Shown here: piece by piece, positions 1 through 9,356 of the stretch
How positions within the stretch are numbered: the first letter of the stretch is position 1
Layout of the letters: every line of letters starts with the position of its first letter
From: an uncultured Nitrospiraceae bacterium
Lineage (GTDB): Bacteria; Nitrospirota; Thermodesulfovibrionia; Thermodesulfovibrionales; SM23-35
Assembly: GCA_937138415.1 (NCBI GenBank)
Contig: CAKZPA010000036.1
Location: 1-42,041, forward strand
Direction: 5' to 3'
Length of the DNA: 42,041 nucleotides
Translations under genes and position numbers: made by a program
Notes under the pieces: generated by a model
Database searches by the model: none
What the model was told of the DNA's origin: nothing
The model's input: only the letters and a program-made list of their open reading frames with translations

Positions 1-4
1 TCAT

Positions 5-101
5 CCCCCTTATCGTAAGGGGGAAAACTCCGAGAAGAGATTGCCGCGTCCCGCTTTCAGCGGGACTCGCAATGACACGGAAAAGCGAGGATGTGTCCCC
101 A
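5..101. repeat. Palindrome plus composite dispersed repeat (A1/B1)
   Basis: A perfect 8-bp palindrome with a 3-base loop lies at 5-23 (CCCCCTTA / TAAGGGGG). It is followed at 37-76 by a repeat that begins GAGATTGCCGCG, has an inner hairpin CCCGCT/AGCGGG and ends CGCAATGACA (family A here). At 86-101 there is half of a second repeat, GGATGTGTCCCC (family B). The same A-then-B order recurs at about 20.4, 23.1 and 26.1 kb. It is non-coding, downstream of ppsR. Confidence 0.75.
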
Positions 102-109
102 AAAACTCT

Positions 110-919
110 CTATCTTCCTCCCCGCTCCTGTCTCAACTCGATGACCCTGCTCGCCACCTCTTCAATGGAACTGTTGGTGACGTCGATAATCTGTATCCCC
201 GGAATTTGTTGAAATATCCTGTGGCTGTACTCGAGTTCCTTCTGGATGTACGTCACGTCAAGGTATTCACTCACGTGCACGTATTTCATCCGTCTCGCGC
301 GTATGAACGCGAGCCTCTCCGGATCTATAGTCAATCCGATTTTCTGCATCTGAAGTGTAAAGACCTGATCCGGCGGCCTCATGCCCTCGATGATGGGAAC
401 ATTCGCGACCTTCAAGGTATAGTTGCACGACAGATAGAGGCTCGTTGGCGTCTTCGATGTTCTCGAGACCCCGAACATGACGAGATCGGCGTCATGGATC
501 GTATCCATTCCCTGACCATCGTCGTGTCTGAGGGTAAAGTCGATCGCCTCGGCGAGCAAGATGGACTGCTCGCTCACACGTCTGCGTCTTCCCGGAATAA
601 ACGTGGGCGTCACATTCCATACCTTGCCGAGCCTGTCCAGGTGAGGGCCGAGGATATCGATGCCGAGCAGCCCCAGGTTACGGAGTTCCAAACGGATCCA
701 GCGCCTGAGATCGGGAGCAACGAGGGAATAGGTCACGATCCCGCCAACGGTCTTCGCGAGGTTGAGCACGGTCATGATCTGCTCTTTGGTCTTCGTGTAA
801 GGGAATTTCTTGAACACCGGCTCGACTTCCGTGAACTGGAGGAGAACGGCGCTGATGACCATTTCCGCGGTAAACCCCGTCGCGTCCGAGACGATGAAGA
901 CGTGTACTTTCCTGTTCAC
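110..919 (-). CDS. ppsR: PEP synthase / PPDK regulatory kinase-pyrophosphorylase (DUF299)
   Basis: A 269-residue protein of the PPSR/PDRP family. The family uses ADP-dependent phosphorylation and phosphate-dependent dephosphorylation to switch phosphoenolpyruvate synthase or pyruvate phosphate dikinase off and on. The N-terminus VHVFIVSDATGFTAEM is the family signature, and the P-loop-like GVSRTSKTP is at about residues 150-158. The open frame continues 49 codons upstream, but I place the start at the GTG at 917-919 because AAAGGAGA lies 7 bases before it and the family begins here. The target enzyme is not in the window, so which of the two it regulates cannot be told. Confidence 0.93.
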   Translation of the reverse strand: MNRKVHVFIVSDATGFTAEMVISAVLLQFTEVEPVFKKFPYTKTKEQIMTVLNLAKTVGGIVTYSLVAPDLRRWIRLELRNLGLLGIDILGPHLDRLGKVWNVTPTFIPGRRRRVSEQSILLAEAIDFTLRHDDGQGMDTIHDADLVMFGVSRTSKTPTSLYLSCNYTLKVANVPIIEGMRPPDQVFTLQMQKIGLTIDPERLAFIRARRMKYVHVSEYLDVTYIQKELEYSHRIFQQIPGIQIIDVTNSSIEEVASRVIELRQERGGR

Positions 920-1087
920 GAGCGTTCTCCTTTCACCCTCCGCAAAGAATTCATTTCGAAAGTGAGCGGTGCGACCCGCGATGAAAGAACGTCTCCCGTG
1001 GCAACGCCCGCCCTTTTCAAACAGATCCCAGGGGTAGAGACGAACACCGCATGACCGGCCCGTCACGAAGACTCGACGAATCTCGAA

Positions 1088-2119
1088 TCACACCCGTATT
1101 CCGTGCCACTGCCGAATGGGGTCCGTCGATTTCACGACGTGAACCCCGGCTTCGGCAAACCGGCGGAACGCCGCGTCGGCGCGCTCGCTGTAATCGACGA
1201 CACCGGGTATGACGACGGGCGACGTGCAATCCTCGAGCAGGTAGACCTTACGGGCGAGGTCCCGATCGAAACGGATCTCCGAAAGGAGATCGTCGATCGT
1301 CCACGCGACGCAGTGGCTCTTCGCCTGTCCCGCGATGATGACGGCATCGAATGCCTTCAGCTTCGCCACGATCGCGCCGCTCTTTTCGCCGATTCGTTCA
1401 CCGTCGGGGCCTTCGAGTACCTCAGGCCCTATGACCGAGTAGTGCTCCGTCAAGGGTCTGTCGCCTTTCAAAAAGAAATCCGGCTGGCTGCAACGCGCGA
1501 TGGAATGGAAGAACACCGCTTCCTCGAAAGACGCGACGAGCGCGTGGCCGATCCCGCCGAGCATCGCGTGGTAAGGCCATATGGTCAGTTCGTATTTGCT
1601 GCTCTCTCTAAGCTTCCGGGCATAGCGGAGGAGGTGACGCTGACCGTAGTCATGGCTCACGCCGAGGCTTTTGCCGACCGCAGGATTGAATCTCCAGATA
1701 CCCCGCTCGACATCTTCCACGGAGACGAGGGTAAACGGTGACGGGTGTTCCCCGTTTTCGTTGACCAGCCAAATGCTGTGGAAGACCTGCATCGCGCGAT
1801 GCGTATCCATCGTCGGACATATCTCCGTGATGACACCGAGGTTTCGGTAGAGAAATTCACAGAGCCTCCGATTGTCATCGACGGCACCGGTCCCGGATTG
1901 TCCCCCCACGTACAGTTCGAATCCCGGAATGCAAAAGGTGTTCTGGACATCTATCGCGATCAGACAGATCCTGAAACGGTCGTCGGCGGAAGGGAGAATA
2001 CGATGCTCCAGCCTCCACATTTCGGCCTGCCGCGCCACCGACTGATAAGGAACCCTCCAAACGGTGCCGACCCGTTCCTTATCGAACTGGGGCGGGACGG
2101 GAAGTTCTCTGCGTTCCAT
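1088..2119 (-). CDS. Isochorismatase/nicotinamidase-like cysteine hydrolase
   Basis: A 343-residue member of the isochorismatase-like hydrolase superfamily. The catalytic set is visible: D57 in [10 protein letters not shown]218 in FFLKGD and the nucleophile C270 in AKSHCV. Likely metal ligands of the nicotinamidase branch are D105 and H107 in TMDTH and H184 in WPYH. This suggests amide hydrolysis, possibly nicotinamide to nicotinate in NAD salvage. The protein is much longer than usual nicotinamidases (about 180-220 residues), with an extra N-terminal stretch of about 45 residues and an expanded middle, so the substrate is uncertain. It starts inside the 3' end of coaD with a 41-base overlap, behind an AAAGGTGGGG ribosome site, which implies translational coupling. 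Confidence 0.85.
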   Translation of the reverse strand: MERRELPVPPQFDKERVGTVWRVPYQSVARQAEMWRLEHRILPSADDRFRICLIAIDVQNTFCIPGFELYVGGQSGTGAVDDNRRLCEFLYRNLGVITEICPTMDTHRAMQVFHSIWLVNENGEHPSPFTLVSVEDVERGIWRFNPAVGKSLGVSHDYGQRHLLRYARKLRESSKYELTIWPYHAMLGGIGHALVASFEEAVFFHSIARCSQPDFFLKGDRPLTEHYSVIGPEVLEGPDGERIGEKSGAIVAKLKAFDAVIIAGQAKSHCVAWTIDDLLSEIRFDRDLARKVYLLEDCTSPVVIPGVVDYSERADAAFRRFAEAGVHVVKSTDPIRQWHGIRV

Positions 2120-2633
2120 ACATCCCCACCTTTCTCCATGCGGGAGTCTCGAAACCCGCCTTGAACTTCTCTCTCAGCGCGGCCTCGACTTCTTCAGGGA
2201 CGTAGTCTCGCACGGAGCCGCCGAACGAGGCGACCTCTTTGATCACCGTCGACGTGATGAATCCATACTCTTCGCTCGGCATCATGAACACCGTTTCGAT
2301 ATCGTTGTCGAGGGACCTGTTCATGTGGGCCATCTGCAATTCAGTCTCGAAATCGGAAATTGCCCTCAGACCGCGGAGGATAGCCGAGCCCTTCTTCTTC
2401 TTGACGTACCGCACGAGGAGCCCGTCGAATGACTCGACCTTCACCTTCTCGATGCTCCTCACCGCGCGGTTAATGAGATCCAATCGTTCATCGAGTGTGA
2501 AGAGGGGTTTCTTCCTGTAACTTGGCGCGACGGCGATGATGACTTCGTCGAAGATGCGCACCGCCCTCTTGACGAGGTCGAGGTGCCCATTGGTGACAGG
2601 ATCAAACGTTCCCGGATAGATCGCTCTTTTCAT
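2079..2633 (-). CDS. coaD: Phosphopantetheine adenylyltransferase
   Basis: A 184-residue protein catalysing ATP + 4'-phosphopantetheine to dephospho-CoA, the penultimate step of coenzyme A synthesis. [10 protein letters not shown] (residues 8-17, with the nucleotidyltransferase HxGH-like site), [12 protein letters not shown] (88-99) and the TSTVIKE region near 127 are diagnostic. The family is usually about 160 residues. The extra 20 or so C-terminal residues overlap the next gene and are rich in Arg, Ser and Pro, so they may be only a by-product of that overlap. It also overlaps rsmD upstream by 32 bases, an arrangement common for the rsmD-coaD pair. Confidence 0.96.
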   Translation of the reverse strand: MKRAIYPGTFDPVTNGHLDLVKRAVRIFDEVIIAVAPSYRKKPLFTLDERLDLINRAVRSIEKVKVESFDGLLVRYVKKKKGSAILRGLRAISDFETELQMAHMNRSLDNDIETVFMMPSEEYGFITSTVIKEVASFGGSVRDYVPEEVEAALREKFKAGFETPAWRKVGMYGTQRTSRPAPVR

Positions 2634-3222
2634 CGTCTTCCCTTTCCCGCTCCGCCTTTCCGTAGAATGTCAGCATGGTATCCCCATAGCGGTAGCGCTT
2701 CCGAAGGACGAGGCCCCCCACGTCCCCGGGCATCTGTTTCTTGAAAAAATGCTCGACGACGACGATACCGCCGTCCGGGACGAGTGCGCCCGACGCGAGC
2801 ACCGGGAGTATCCTCTCGATCTCGCGGGAGTGGTACGGAGGATCGAGAAAAAAGATGTCATAGGATTGTCCCGCGACGGCTGCCCTCGAGAGAAATTCTT
2901 CGGCACGCTGAGGCATGATCAGCGCTCTGTCGGAAAAACCCAGATCGAGTGCACATTTCTTCATGCCCGCGATGAGGCGCCGGTCCGGTTCCACGAAGAG
3001 AGCGTGCGACGCCCCCCTCGAAAGAGCCTCGAACCCGACCGTCCCGGTTCCCGCGTACAGGTCAACGAAGGTCGCGCCCTCTATTTTCCCGCGCAGGATA
3101 TCGAAGAGCGCCTCCCTCACCTTCGCCGAGGTCGGCCGGACTTTCCGTGCCCCGGGAGACCGCGTGAGGAGTCCTCGCGTCGCGGTGCGCCGCCCCTTCG
3201 CAATGCCGGCAGAGATTCTCAT
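2602..3222 (-). CDS. rsmD: 16S rRNA (guanine(966)-N2)-methyltransferase
   Basis: A 206-residue SAM-dependent methyltransferase acting on G966 of 16S rRNA in the small subunit. It shows the RsmD opening MRISAGIAKGR, the RPTSAKVREALFDIL segment, SAM-binding motif I FVDLYAGTGTVGFEA (about 52-66) and the catalytic DPPY at 127-130. Length is slightly above the usual 180-190 because of a charged tail that runs into coaD. It is the first gene of the rsmD-coaD-hydrolase set. The 135 bases between it and gatC upstream are where a promoter would be expected, but I see no convincing -35/-10 pair. Confidence 0.95.
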   Translation of the reverse strand: MRISAGIAKGRRTATRGLLTRSPGARKVRPTSAKVREALFDILRGKIEGATFVDLYAGTGTVGFEALSRGASHALFVEPDRRLIAGMKKCALDLGFSDRALIMPQRAEEFLSRAAVAGQSYDIFFLDPPYHSREIERILPVLASGALVPDGGIVVVEHFFKKQMPGDVGGLVLRKRYRYGDTMLTFYGKAEREREDDEKSDLSGNV

Positions 3223-3357
3223 GTCCTATATTACACCACGACCTGAAGCGCGGGAAAGGAGACAACCGCAGATGGGGGAGATGTTTACGCGTTCAACGCG
3301 TGCATTCCGCGGGACAGTGAAACGACATCGTGCTCGAGCGGAAATGGAGAGTTGGTC

Positions 3358-3645
3358 CTACTCGATGATTCTCGGAACGCGGTAGAATTTCTCCGTCCGG
3401 GATGGCGCGTTTGCGAGTGCTTCCTCCCTCGGGAGCGAAGGCTGCACAACGTCGTCTCTCATCACGTTCTGGAGAGAAAGCACGTGCGAGGTGGGTTCGA
3501 TGTCCTTTGTGTCGAGTTCGTTCAGCTTCTCCATGTAATCGAGGATGCTGCTCAACTGTGAACCGAACGTCTCTTTCTCTTCCTCGGAGAGGGCAAGCCG
3601 CGCCAGGAGTGCAATGTGTTCGATCTGTTCTCTCGCTATCTTCAC
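3358..3645 (-). CDS. gatC: Glutamyl/aspartyl-tRNA amidotransferase subunit C
   Basis: A 95-residue GatC, the small subunit that holds GatA and GatB together in the amidotransferase converting Glu-tRNA(Gln) or Asp-tRNA(Asn) to the amidated form. The whole length fits the family: IEHIALLARLALSEEEK at the start, a central ILDYMEKLNELD and the C-terminal LRDD-like VMRDDVV with EKFYRVPRIIE at the end. It begins 9 bases after the pcrA stop with an AGGCGG ribosome site that overlaps that stop, so it is probably cotranscribed with pcrA. gatA and gatB are not in the window. Confidence 0.95.
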   Translation of the reverse strand: MKIAREQIEHIALLARLALSEEEKETFGSQLSSILDYMEKLNELDTKDIEPTSHVLSLQNVMRDDVVQPSLPREEALANAPSRTEKFYRVPRIIE

Positions 3646-3654
3646 GGAAACCGC

Positions 3655-5751
3655 CTAAATTTTTTCCAGGTTCGCGAACCGAACCGCCAGTCTCTTGATC
3701 CCGAAATTCGGGAAGTTTACCATGACCTTCTGATCATCGCCGTCCCCGTAGCAATCACGCACCACGCCGACGCCCCACGCGGGATGCTTCACCCTGCACC
3801 CGGCGCTATAGAGCGCGAAGCACCCGGCCGGCTTTTTGTCTTCCTTCTGGACGGCCGTGACCTTCACCGTGTGGTGACCGCCAATCTTGTCGACCCAGTT
3901 GCACCACTCTTTCGGTATATCCCGGAGGAAGCGCGACGGTTCCTGATCCTGCAACTTCGAATACAACCGTCTCTTGTGCGCGCCCGTCAGCCAGAGGATG
4001 TCCCGGGCGCGCGTCATGCCGACATAGAGGAGCCTGCGCTCCTCGGCGATCTCCTCTTCGTTCTTCATCGCCTTGCAATAGGGGAGAACTCCTTCCTCCA
4101 CGCCGATGATGAAGACAACCGGGAACTCGAGCCCCTTCGCGTTGTGCAACGTCATGAGAGAAATGCAGTCATGGCCGCACGTATCGTCGAGGCTGGTCAT
4201 GAGCGAAACCCGGTCGAGGAAATGGCCGGCGTCCATCCCCTCCGCGGAGGAGATCAACTCTTCGACATTCTTTGCCCGCTCCTCGTCGAGAATCTTCACG
4301 TAGCCCGACTTCTCGTACACGCTCCCGATCATGTCGGCAGCCGACTTGTACGACGCGGAGGAAAGGCGCTCGATCAGTTTCACGAATTCCGCGAGCCTCG
4401 CCTTGACCGGCAGGGGGAGATGGTCGCTCTTCAGATGCGCTTTCGCCGCGTCGAAGAGCGGCAGAAACTTCTTCCGCGCATCCTGCTCGATTCTGTTCAG
4501 CGCCGCCGGGCCGATACCGCGGTGCGGCACGTTAATGACCCTCCGGAAGCTGACGTTGTCCCCCCGATTGCACAAGAGTCGCATGTACGCGATGACATCC
4601 TTGATTTCCTTCCGCTGGTAAAAACTGATGCCGCCGAGGACCCGGTAGGGGACTCCCTCGTCGCGCATCGCGTCTTCGAGCGCTCTCGACTGGAGGTGCA
4701 CGCGGTAGAACACCGCGAAGTCTCTGTAATTATACGTCCCCTTGAGGAAGTATTGCTTGATCGCGCCGGCTACGCACCTCGCCTCCTCCTCGCAGGTCCT
4801 GAACCAGCAAAAATGCACTTTCTCTCCCGAGCCTCGTTCCGTCCAGAGCTTTTTCGCCTGCCTCTGCGGATTTTTCGCGATCACCGCTCCCGAGACTTTG
4901 AGGATGTGCTGGGTCGAACGATAGTTCTGCTCGAGTTTTATGAGCCGCGCGTCGGGGAAATCCCTCTTGAAGTTCAGAATATTGCTCACGGTGGCTCCTC
5001 TGAACCGGTAAATGCTCTGGTCGTCATCCCCCACCACGCAAATCTTCTTGTGGGCCGACGCGAGCAGTTTGAGCAACTGGTATTGCGCGAAGTTCGTATC
5101 CTGAAACTCGTCCACGAGAATGTACGCGAGCTTCTGCTGATAGCGCTCGAGGATCCTGGGGTATTCGGAGAAGAGCCGGATCGTGAGCATGATGAGATCG
5201 TCGAAATCGAGCGCGTTGCTCCTCTTCATTTCGTCCTGGTACCGGACGTACACGCGGGCGAGCTTCTCGTCGAACCCGAACCCGTCGCCCGACGCGAGAA
5301 ACTGTTCGGGACTGACGAGCGACGATTTTAGGATACCGATGCGCGTGATAATGCCCTTGTAGAGGGCCTCGTGGATCTTGAATTCCTTGAGAATGTGGCG
5401 AATGAGGGTACACTGATCGTCTTCATCGTAAATGGAGAAATTCTGCGAGTAGCCGAGCGCCCCGATCTCCCGGCGGAGGATCCTGCTGCACTGCGAATGG
5501 AACGTGCCAATCCAGGCGCCGTTGATATCCTTCCCGAGGAGATCCTGGATGCGGAGCCTCATCTCGTGCGCCGCCTTATTCGTGAAGGTCACCGTCAGTA
5601 TCGAGTTGGCCGGGATTTTCTTGGCCTTGCTGAGGTACGAAAACTTGTGCGCGATAACGCGCGTCTTCCCGCTCCCCGCGCCCGCGAAAACGAGGAGGGG
5701 ACTGTTCACGTGGAGGAGGGCTTCTCTTTGCTGCGGATTAAGGTCTTGCAT
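3655..5751 (-). CDS. pcrA: UvrD/PcrA-type superfamily 1 DNA helicase
   Basis: A 698-residue 3'-5' DNA helicase of the UvrD/Rep/PcrA group, acting in repair and replication-fork maintenance. The helicase motifs are in order: Walker A GAGSGKT (24-30), Ia TFTNKAAHEM, II DEFQDTN, III VVGDDDQSIYRFRGA, IV LEQNYRS, V TLHNAKGLEFP and VI RRLLYVGMTRA. The final 45 residues (HPAWGVGVVRDCYGDG...) form the Tudor-like C-terminal domain by which PcrA/UvrD contact RNA polymerase. The frame opens eight codons earlier, but the ATG at 5749-5751 has AAGGAG six bases upstream and gives the family N-terminus MQDLNPQQREA, so I use it. Confidence 0.95.
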   Translation of the reverse strand: MQDLNPQQREALLHVNSPLLVFAGAGSGKTRVIAHKFSYLSKAKKIPANSILTVTFTNKAAHEMRLRIQDLLGKDINGAWIGTFHSQCSRILRREIGALGYSQNFSIYDEDDQCTLIRHILKEFKIHEALYKGIITRIGILKSSLVSPEQFLASGDGFGFDEKLARVYVRYQDEMKRSNALDFDDLIMLTIRLFSEYPRILERYQQKLAYILVDEFQDTNFAQYQLLKLLASAHKKICVVGDDDQSIYRFRGATVSNILNFKRDFPDARLIKLEQNYRSTQHILKVSGAVIAKNPQRQAKKLWTERGSGEKVHFCWFRTCEEEARCVAGAIKQYFLKGTYNYRDFAVFYRVHLQSRALEDAMRDEGVPYRVLGGISFYQRKEIKDVIAYMRLLCNRGDNVSFRRVINVPHRGIGPAALNRIEQDARKKFLPLFDAAKAHLKSDHLPLPVKARLAEFVKLIERLSSASYKSAADMIGSVYEKSGYVKILDEERAKNVEELISSAEGMDAGHFLDRVSLMTSLDDTCGHDCISLMTLHNAKGLEFPVVFIIGVEEGVLPYCKAMKNEEEIAEERRLLYVGMTRARDILWLTGAHKRRLYSKLQDQEPSRFLRDIPKEWCNWVDKIGGHHTVKVTAVQKEDKKPAGCFALYSAGCRVKHPAWGVGVVRDCYGDGDDQKVMVNFPNFGIKRLAVRFANLEKI

Positions 5752-5885
5752 GAATTTCTCCTTGATAAATCTCATGTTAACAGATTTACGTTCCCGAAAT
5801 CCATACGGGAGCCCGATTACGCGCCGATTCCCAGAACATCGAACCGGCGTTCCTCACCGCGATCCTCTCTCACAGCCACTATCCG

Positions 5886-7712
5886 TCACTCGACCGTGAC
5901 ACTTTTCGCGAGATTCCGCGGCTGATCGACGTCGCAGCCGCGCAGAACCCCGATATGGTACGCGAGCAACTGCGCCGGGACGGTCATGATCAACGGAATC
6001 AGGTACCGGTTCGTGCGCGGGACGAGTATGCACCTGTCCGCAGACGCCTGAATGTGCTCGTCCGCCTGATCGGTGACGGCGATGATCTTTCCGCCCCTGC
6101 TCTTCACCTCCTGAATATTCGAATGTATCTTCTCACGGAACGCGTCGTCGGGAGCGAACACGACGACCGGGAGGTTCTCGTCGATGAGGGCGATCGGGCC
6201 GTGCTTCATCTCGCCTGCCGGGTAGCCCTCCGCGTGGATGTACGAGATCTCCTTCAGCTTGAGCGCGCCCTCCAGCGCGACCGGATAACAGAGTCCCCTC
6301 CCGAGATAGAGGAAATTCGTCGCTTTGCAGAACTCCTTCGCGACGGACCGGATGATGCCGTCCGAGACCAGCACCTCCTCCACCTTTCCCGGAACCGTAA
6401 GGAGTTCGTTCACCAAATCGCGAGATACGTCGTCCGTCAGCGTTCCCCGGGCTCTGCCGGCGGCGATCGCGAAGAGGTACAGACCGACGATTTGCGTGGC
6501 GAACGCTTTCGTGGAGGCGACACCGATCTCGGGTCCCGAATGCGTGTAGAAGACGGCGTCCGCCTCGCGGGACGACGTGCTTCCGACCACGTTGCAGATG
6601 CTGAGGACGAATGCGCCGAGGTTCTTCGCCTCCCTCTGTGCAGCGAGGGTATCAGCCGTTTCGCCGGACTGCGTTATCACGATCATGAGGTCGTCCGTGG
6701 TTATGAGCGGCGACCGGTAACGGAACTCTGACGCGATGTCGGTCTCGACAGGCACACGCGCCATGCTCTCGATCATGTATTTCCCGATGAGAGCCGCGTG
6801 GTATGACGTCCCGCAGGCGACGATGAAGATCTTTTTCGCCCGCTGGAGGACGGGCGCACCGAGCCCGAATTCCTCCAGATACACGTCTCCGGTCTCCGGG
6901 TTGCACCTCCCCCTCAGGGTATCCGCGATCGCCCGCGGCTGCTCATGGATCTCCTTCAACATGAAGTGTTTGAATCCGCCTTTTTCGGCCATGGACGGAC
7001 TCCACGAGACCGTCCGGACCTCTTTTTGGTGCTGCCTCCCGTCGAGGCCGAAAATACTGACTCCGTACCGGGTGAGCACCGCCAGTTCGCCGTCATCGAG
7101 GAAAATCACGTCACGGGAATGAGCGAGGAAGGCGGGAATATCCGACGCGAGAAAGAACTCGCCGTCCCCCAGTCCCACAACGAGAGGGCTGTCTTTCCTC
7201 GCGCCGATTATTTTATCCGGCTCGTCTTCCCTGATCACAGCGACGGCATACGAACCCCGCACCTCTTTCAATGCTTCCCTCACCGCCTGTTCGAAGCTGA
7301 GGTCCCGCCCGTACTCCTCGATGAGGTGGCACATTACCTCGGTGTCGGTTTCCGACGTGAACCGATATCCTTTTCCCGCGAGCATCCTCTTCAGGCCGAG
7401 ATAATTTTCGATGATGCCGTTGTGCACGAGGACGACGCCGTTCGACCGGTGCGGATGGGCATTCTCCTCCGACGGCCGCCCGTGGGTCGCCCACCTCGTA
7501 TGCCCGATCGTGGTGTGGCTCGAGGGATTCTCTTTTTCTAGTATTGACGCGAGACGCTCGATCTTCCCGGAACATCTCCTCACCTCGATACCCTTGTCGC
7601 CAAAAAATGCGATGCCGGCAGAGTCGTACCCGCGATACTCGAGCCGCTTCAACCCCTCGAGAACGATGGGCACCGCGTTCCTCTTGCCGACATATCCGAT
7701 GATTCCGCACAT
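5886..7712 (-). CDS. glmS: Glutamine-fructose-6-phosphate aminotransferase (isomerizing)
   Basis: A 608-residue GlmS making glucosamine-6-phosphate from fructose-6-phosphate and glutamine, the entry to UDP-GlcNAc for peptidoglycan and lipid A. MCGIIGYVG puts the nucleophilic Cys2 at the mature N-terminus of the glutaminase domain (about 1-240), with GHTRWATHG and YRGYDSAG following. Two SIS isomerase domains follow (about 285-425 and 455-600), with CGTSYHAA, SQSGETADT-type ITQSGETADT and EGALKLKEISYIHAEGYPAGE. The C-terminus LAKSVTVE is the conserved lid. It lies directly upstream of pcrA with a 134-base gap and downstream of glmU, so the UDP-GlcNAc genes are clustered. Confidence 0.98.
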   Translation of the reverse strand: MCGIIGYVGKRNAVPIVLEGLKRLEYRGYDSAGIAFFGDKGIEVRRCSGKIERLASILEKENPSSHTTIGHTRWATHGRPSEENAHPHRSNGVVLVHNGIIENYLGLKRMLAGKGYRFTSETDTEVMCHLIEEYGRDLSFEQAVREALKEVRGSYAVAVIREDEPDKIIGARKDSPLVVGLGDGEFFLASDIPAFLAHSRDVIFLDDGELAVLTRYGVSIFGLDGRQHQKEVRTVSWSPSMAEKGGFKHFMLKEIHEQPRAIADTLRGRCNPETGDVYLEEFGLGAPVLQRAKKIFIVACGTSYHAALIGKYMIESMARVPVETDIASEFRYRSPLITTDDLMIVITQSGETADTLAAQREAKNLGAFVLSICNVVGSTSSREADAVFYTHSGPEIGVASTKAFATQIVGLYLFAIAAGRARGTLTDDVSRDLVNELLTVPGKVEEVLVSDGIIRSVAKEFCKATNFLYLGRGLCYPVALEGALKLKEISYIHAEGYPAGEMKHGPIALIDENLPVVVFAPDDAFREKIHSNIQEVKSRGGKIIAVTDQADEHIQASADRCILVPRTNRYLIPLIMTVPAQLLAYHIGVLRGCDVDQPRNLAKSVTVE

Positions 7713-7943
7713 GTCAGTTCAGACGAGAAATGCCTTGGTGTGTGCTGTCATGAATGATGGTCATTTACTTTTTATATAGAGCGGCGATTCCATGGACTCG
7801 CAGCAGCATGACGGCACGCGCCACCCCGAACTCATCGCTTCTCGGTCATTGTGAAAGAGCGTCGCGCCGGACATCCCTTCCTCCGAAACCCGTGTCGACG
7901 ACGCCCCGGCGAGCCTCGCGGTCGCGGACGAGGTGCCTCGCTC

Positions 7944-9356
7944 TTACTTTCTCGTCGGTTTCTCTTTGGGCTGATTCCGACCCTCCTGTTTTCTTCTCCT
8001 CTCAGCCCAGCGCGCGATATTCGTCTGTCGTACCCGACTGAGCGCCAACGCATTGGCCGGAACATCCGCAGTGATCGTGGATCCGGCCCCCACGACGGCC
8101 CCCCGTGAAACCTTTACGGGCGCAATCAACTGCGTATCGCTGCCTATGAAAACGCCATCTTCTATCCGCGTCACGTGCTTCTTGTAGCCGTCGTAATTGC
8201 ACGTGATCGTGCCGGCTCCGATGTTGACGTGCTTTCCGATCTCCGCGTCCCCGAGATACGAGAGGTGGGACGCTTTTGTGCCCCGGCCGATCCGGGAGTT
8301 TTTCACCTCCACGAAGTTGCCGATTTTCACGTCCTCCTCGAGCGCGGAGCCCGGCCTCAGGTGGGCAAACGGGCCCACAGAGGCATTCCTGCCGATGCTC
8401 GACCGCTCGATCACCGTCGAATCCTTGACCGTCGCGCCGTCCCCGATCGTGCTGTCCACGATCCTCACGTTCGGGAAGATCGTACACCCGCTGCCGATCT
8501 CCGTCCTTCCCTCGATGTGGACGTTCGGATAGACGACGGTTTTCCCTCCGAGCTTCGACCGGGCGGATATGTAGACGGAGCCCGCATCGAGGAACGAGAC
8601 CCCTCGGGAACGCCAGTGTTCGACGATCCTCGTCCTCATGAGCCGTCCCGCTCTTTCGAGATCTTCGGGGGTGTTTATGCCGATGAATTCAGCCTCGGAT
8701 CCCACGAGAAAGGCATCGACGGCCATTCCTTTCGCCCTCGCGATATGCACGACGTCGGTCAGGTAGTATTCCCCTTTCGACGGATTCACGCCGATTCCGT
8801 CGAGGAGCGCGAGAACCCTGGGCTCAAGCGCGTACACGCCGCTATTCACCTCTCGAATCTCCCTCTGTTCCGCCGTCGCGTCCTGCTCTTCCACGATTGA
8901 CAATACCTTCTTTCGCCCGTCGCGAATGACCCTCCCGTACGAAGCCGGGTTGGTTGCGAGAAAAGAGAGAAAGGACAGATCATTCTTTTTCCTCCTGTGC
9001 CGCGTGAGCAGCGCGCGGATCGTATCCGGAGTGAGCAACGGGCAGTCGCCGTTCACGACGAGCACCGTCCCCCGAAAAGATCGGAGGACCGGCGCCGCGG
9101 AGCGGAGCGCGTCCGCCGTGCCTCTCGGCTCTCTCTGTTCGACGAACGAGAGCGCCTTCGGACCGCGGATCGCCTCCCGTATACGGTCGGCGTGCCTCCC
9201 GACGACTACGACGAGTTTCTCGGGCTTCAGGGCGGCCATCGTGTCGACGACGTACTGGAGCATGGGCGTACCGAGAAGCGAGTGGAGGACTTTCGGCAAA
9301 GGGGAGCGCATCCGCGTTCCGATCCCGGCGGCTAAAATGACGCCGGCGACCTTCAC
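7944..9356 (-). CDS. glmU: Bifunctional GlcNAc-1-phosphate uridylyltransferase / GlcN-1-P acetyltransferase
   Basis: A 470-residue GlmU performing the last two steps to UDP-GlcNAc. The uridylyltransferase domain opens with ILAAGIGTRM and PLPKVLH (residues 7-25). The acetyltransferase half is a left-handed beta helix of hexapeptide repeats with FVEVKNSRIG, ASHLSYLGDAEIG and NIGAGTITCNYDGYKKH. The protein ends in a basic tail of about 20 residues. Translation starts at a GTG that overlaps the stop of the DUF502 gene by four bases (GTGA), behind GAGGTCC, so the two are coupled. About 230 bases separate it from glmS with no gene I can support there. Confidence 0.97.
   Translation of the reverse strand: MKVAGVILAAGIGTRMRSPLPKVLHSLLGTPMLQYVVDTMAALKPEKLVVVVGRHADRIREAIRGPKALSFVEQREPRGTADALRSAAPVLRSFRGTVLVVNGDCPLLTPDTIRALLTRHRRKKNDLSFLSFLATNPASYGRVIRDGRKKVLSIVEEQDATAEQREIREVNSGVYALEPRVLALLDGIGVNPSKGEYYLTDVVHIARAKGMAVDAFLVGSEAEFIGINTPEDLERAGRLMRTRIVEHWRSRGVSFLDAGSVYISARSKLGGKTVVYPNVHIEGRTEIGSGCTIFPNVRIVDSTIGDGATVKDSTVIERSSIGRNASVGPFAHLRPGSALEEDVKIGNFVEVKNSRIGRGTKASHLSYLGDAEIGKHVNIGAGTITCNYDGYKKHVTRIEDGVFIGSDTQLIAPVKVSRGAVVGAGSTITADVPANALALSRVRQTNIARWAERRRKQEGRNQPKEKPTRK

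Noticed and set aside
3616-5331. 571-codon plus-strand frame opposite pcrA
   Set aside because: Antisense shadow; all helicase motifs are on the minus strand.
7713-7943. Small genes in the gap between glmU and glmS
   Set aside because: No frame has both a ribosome site and a plausible product; I see only non-coding DNA.
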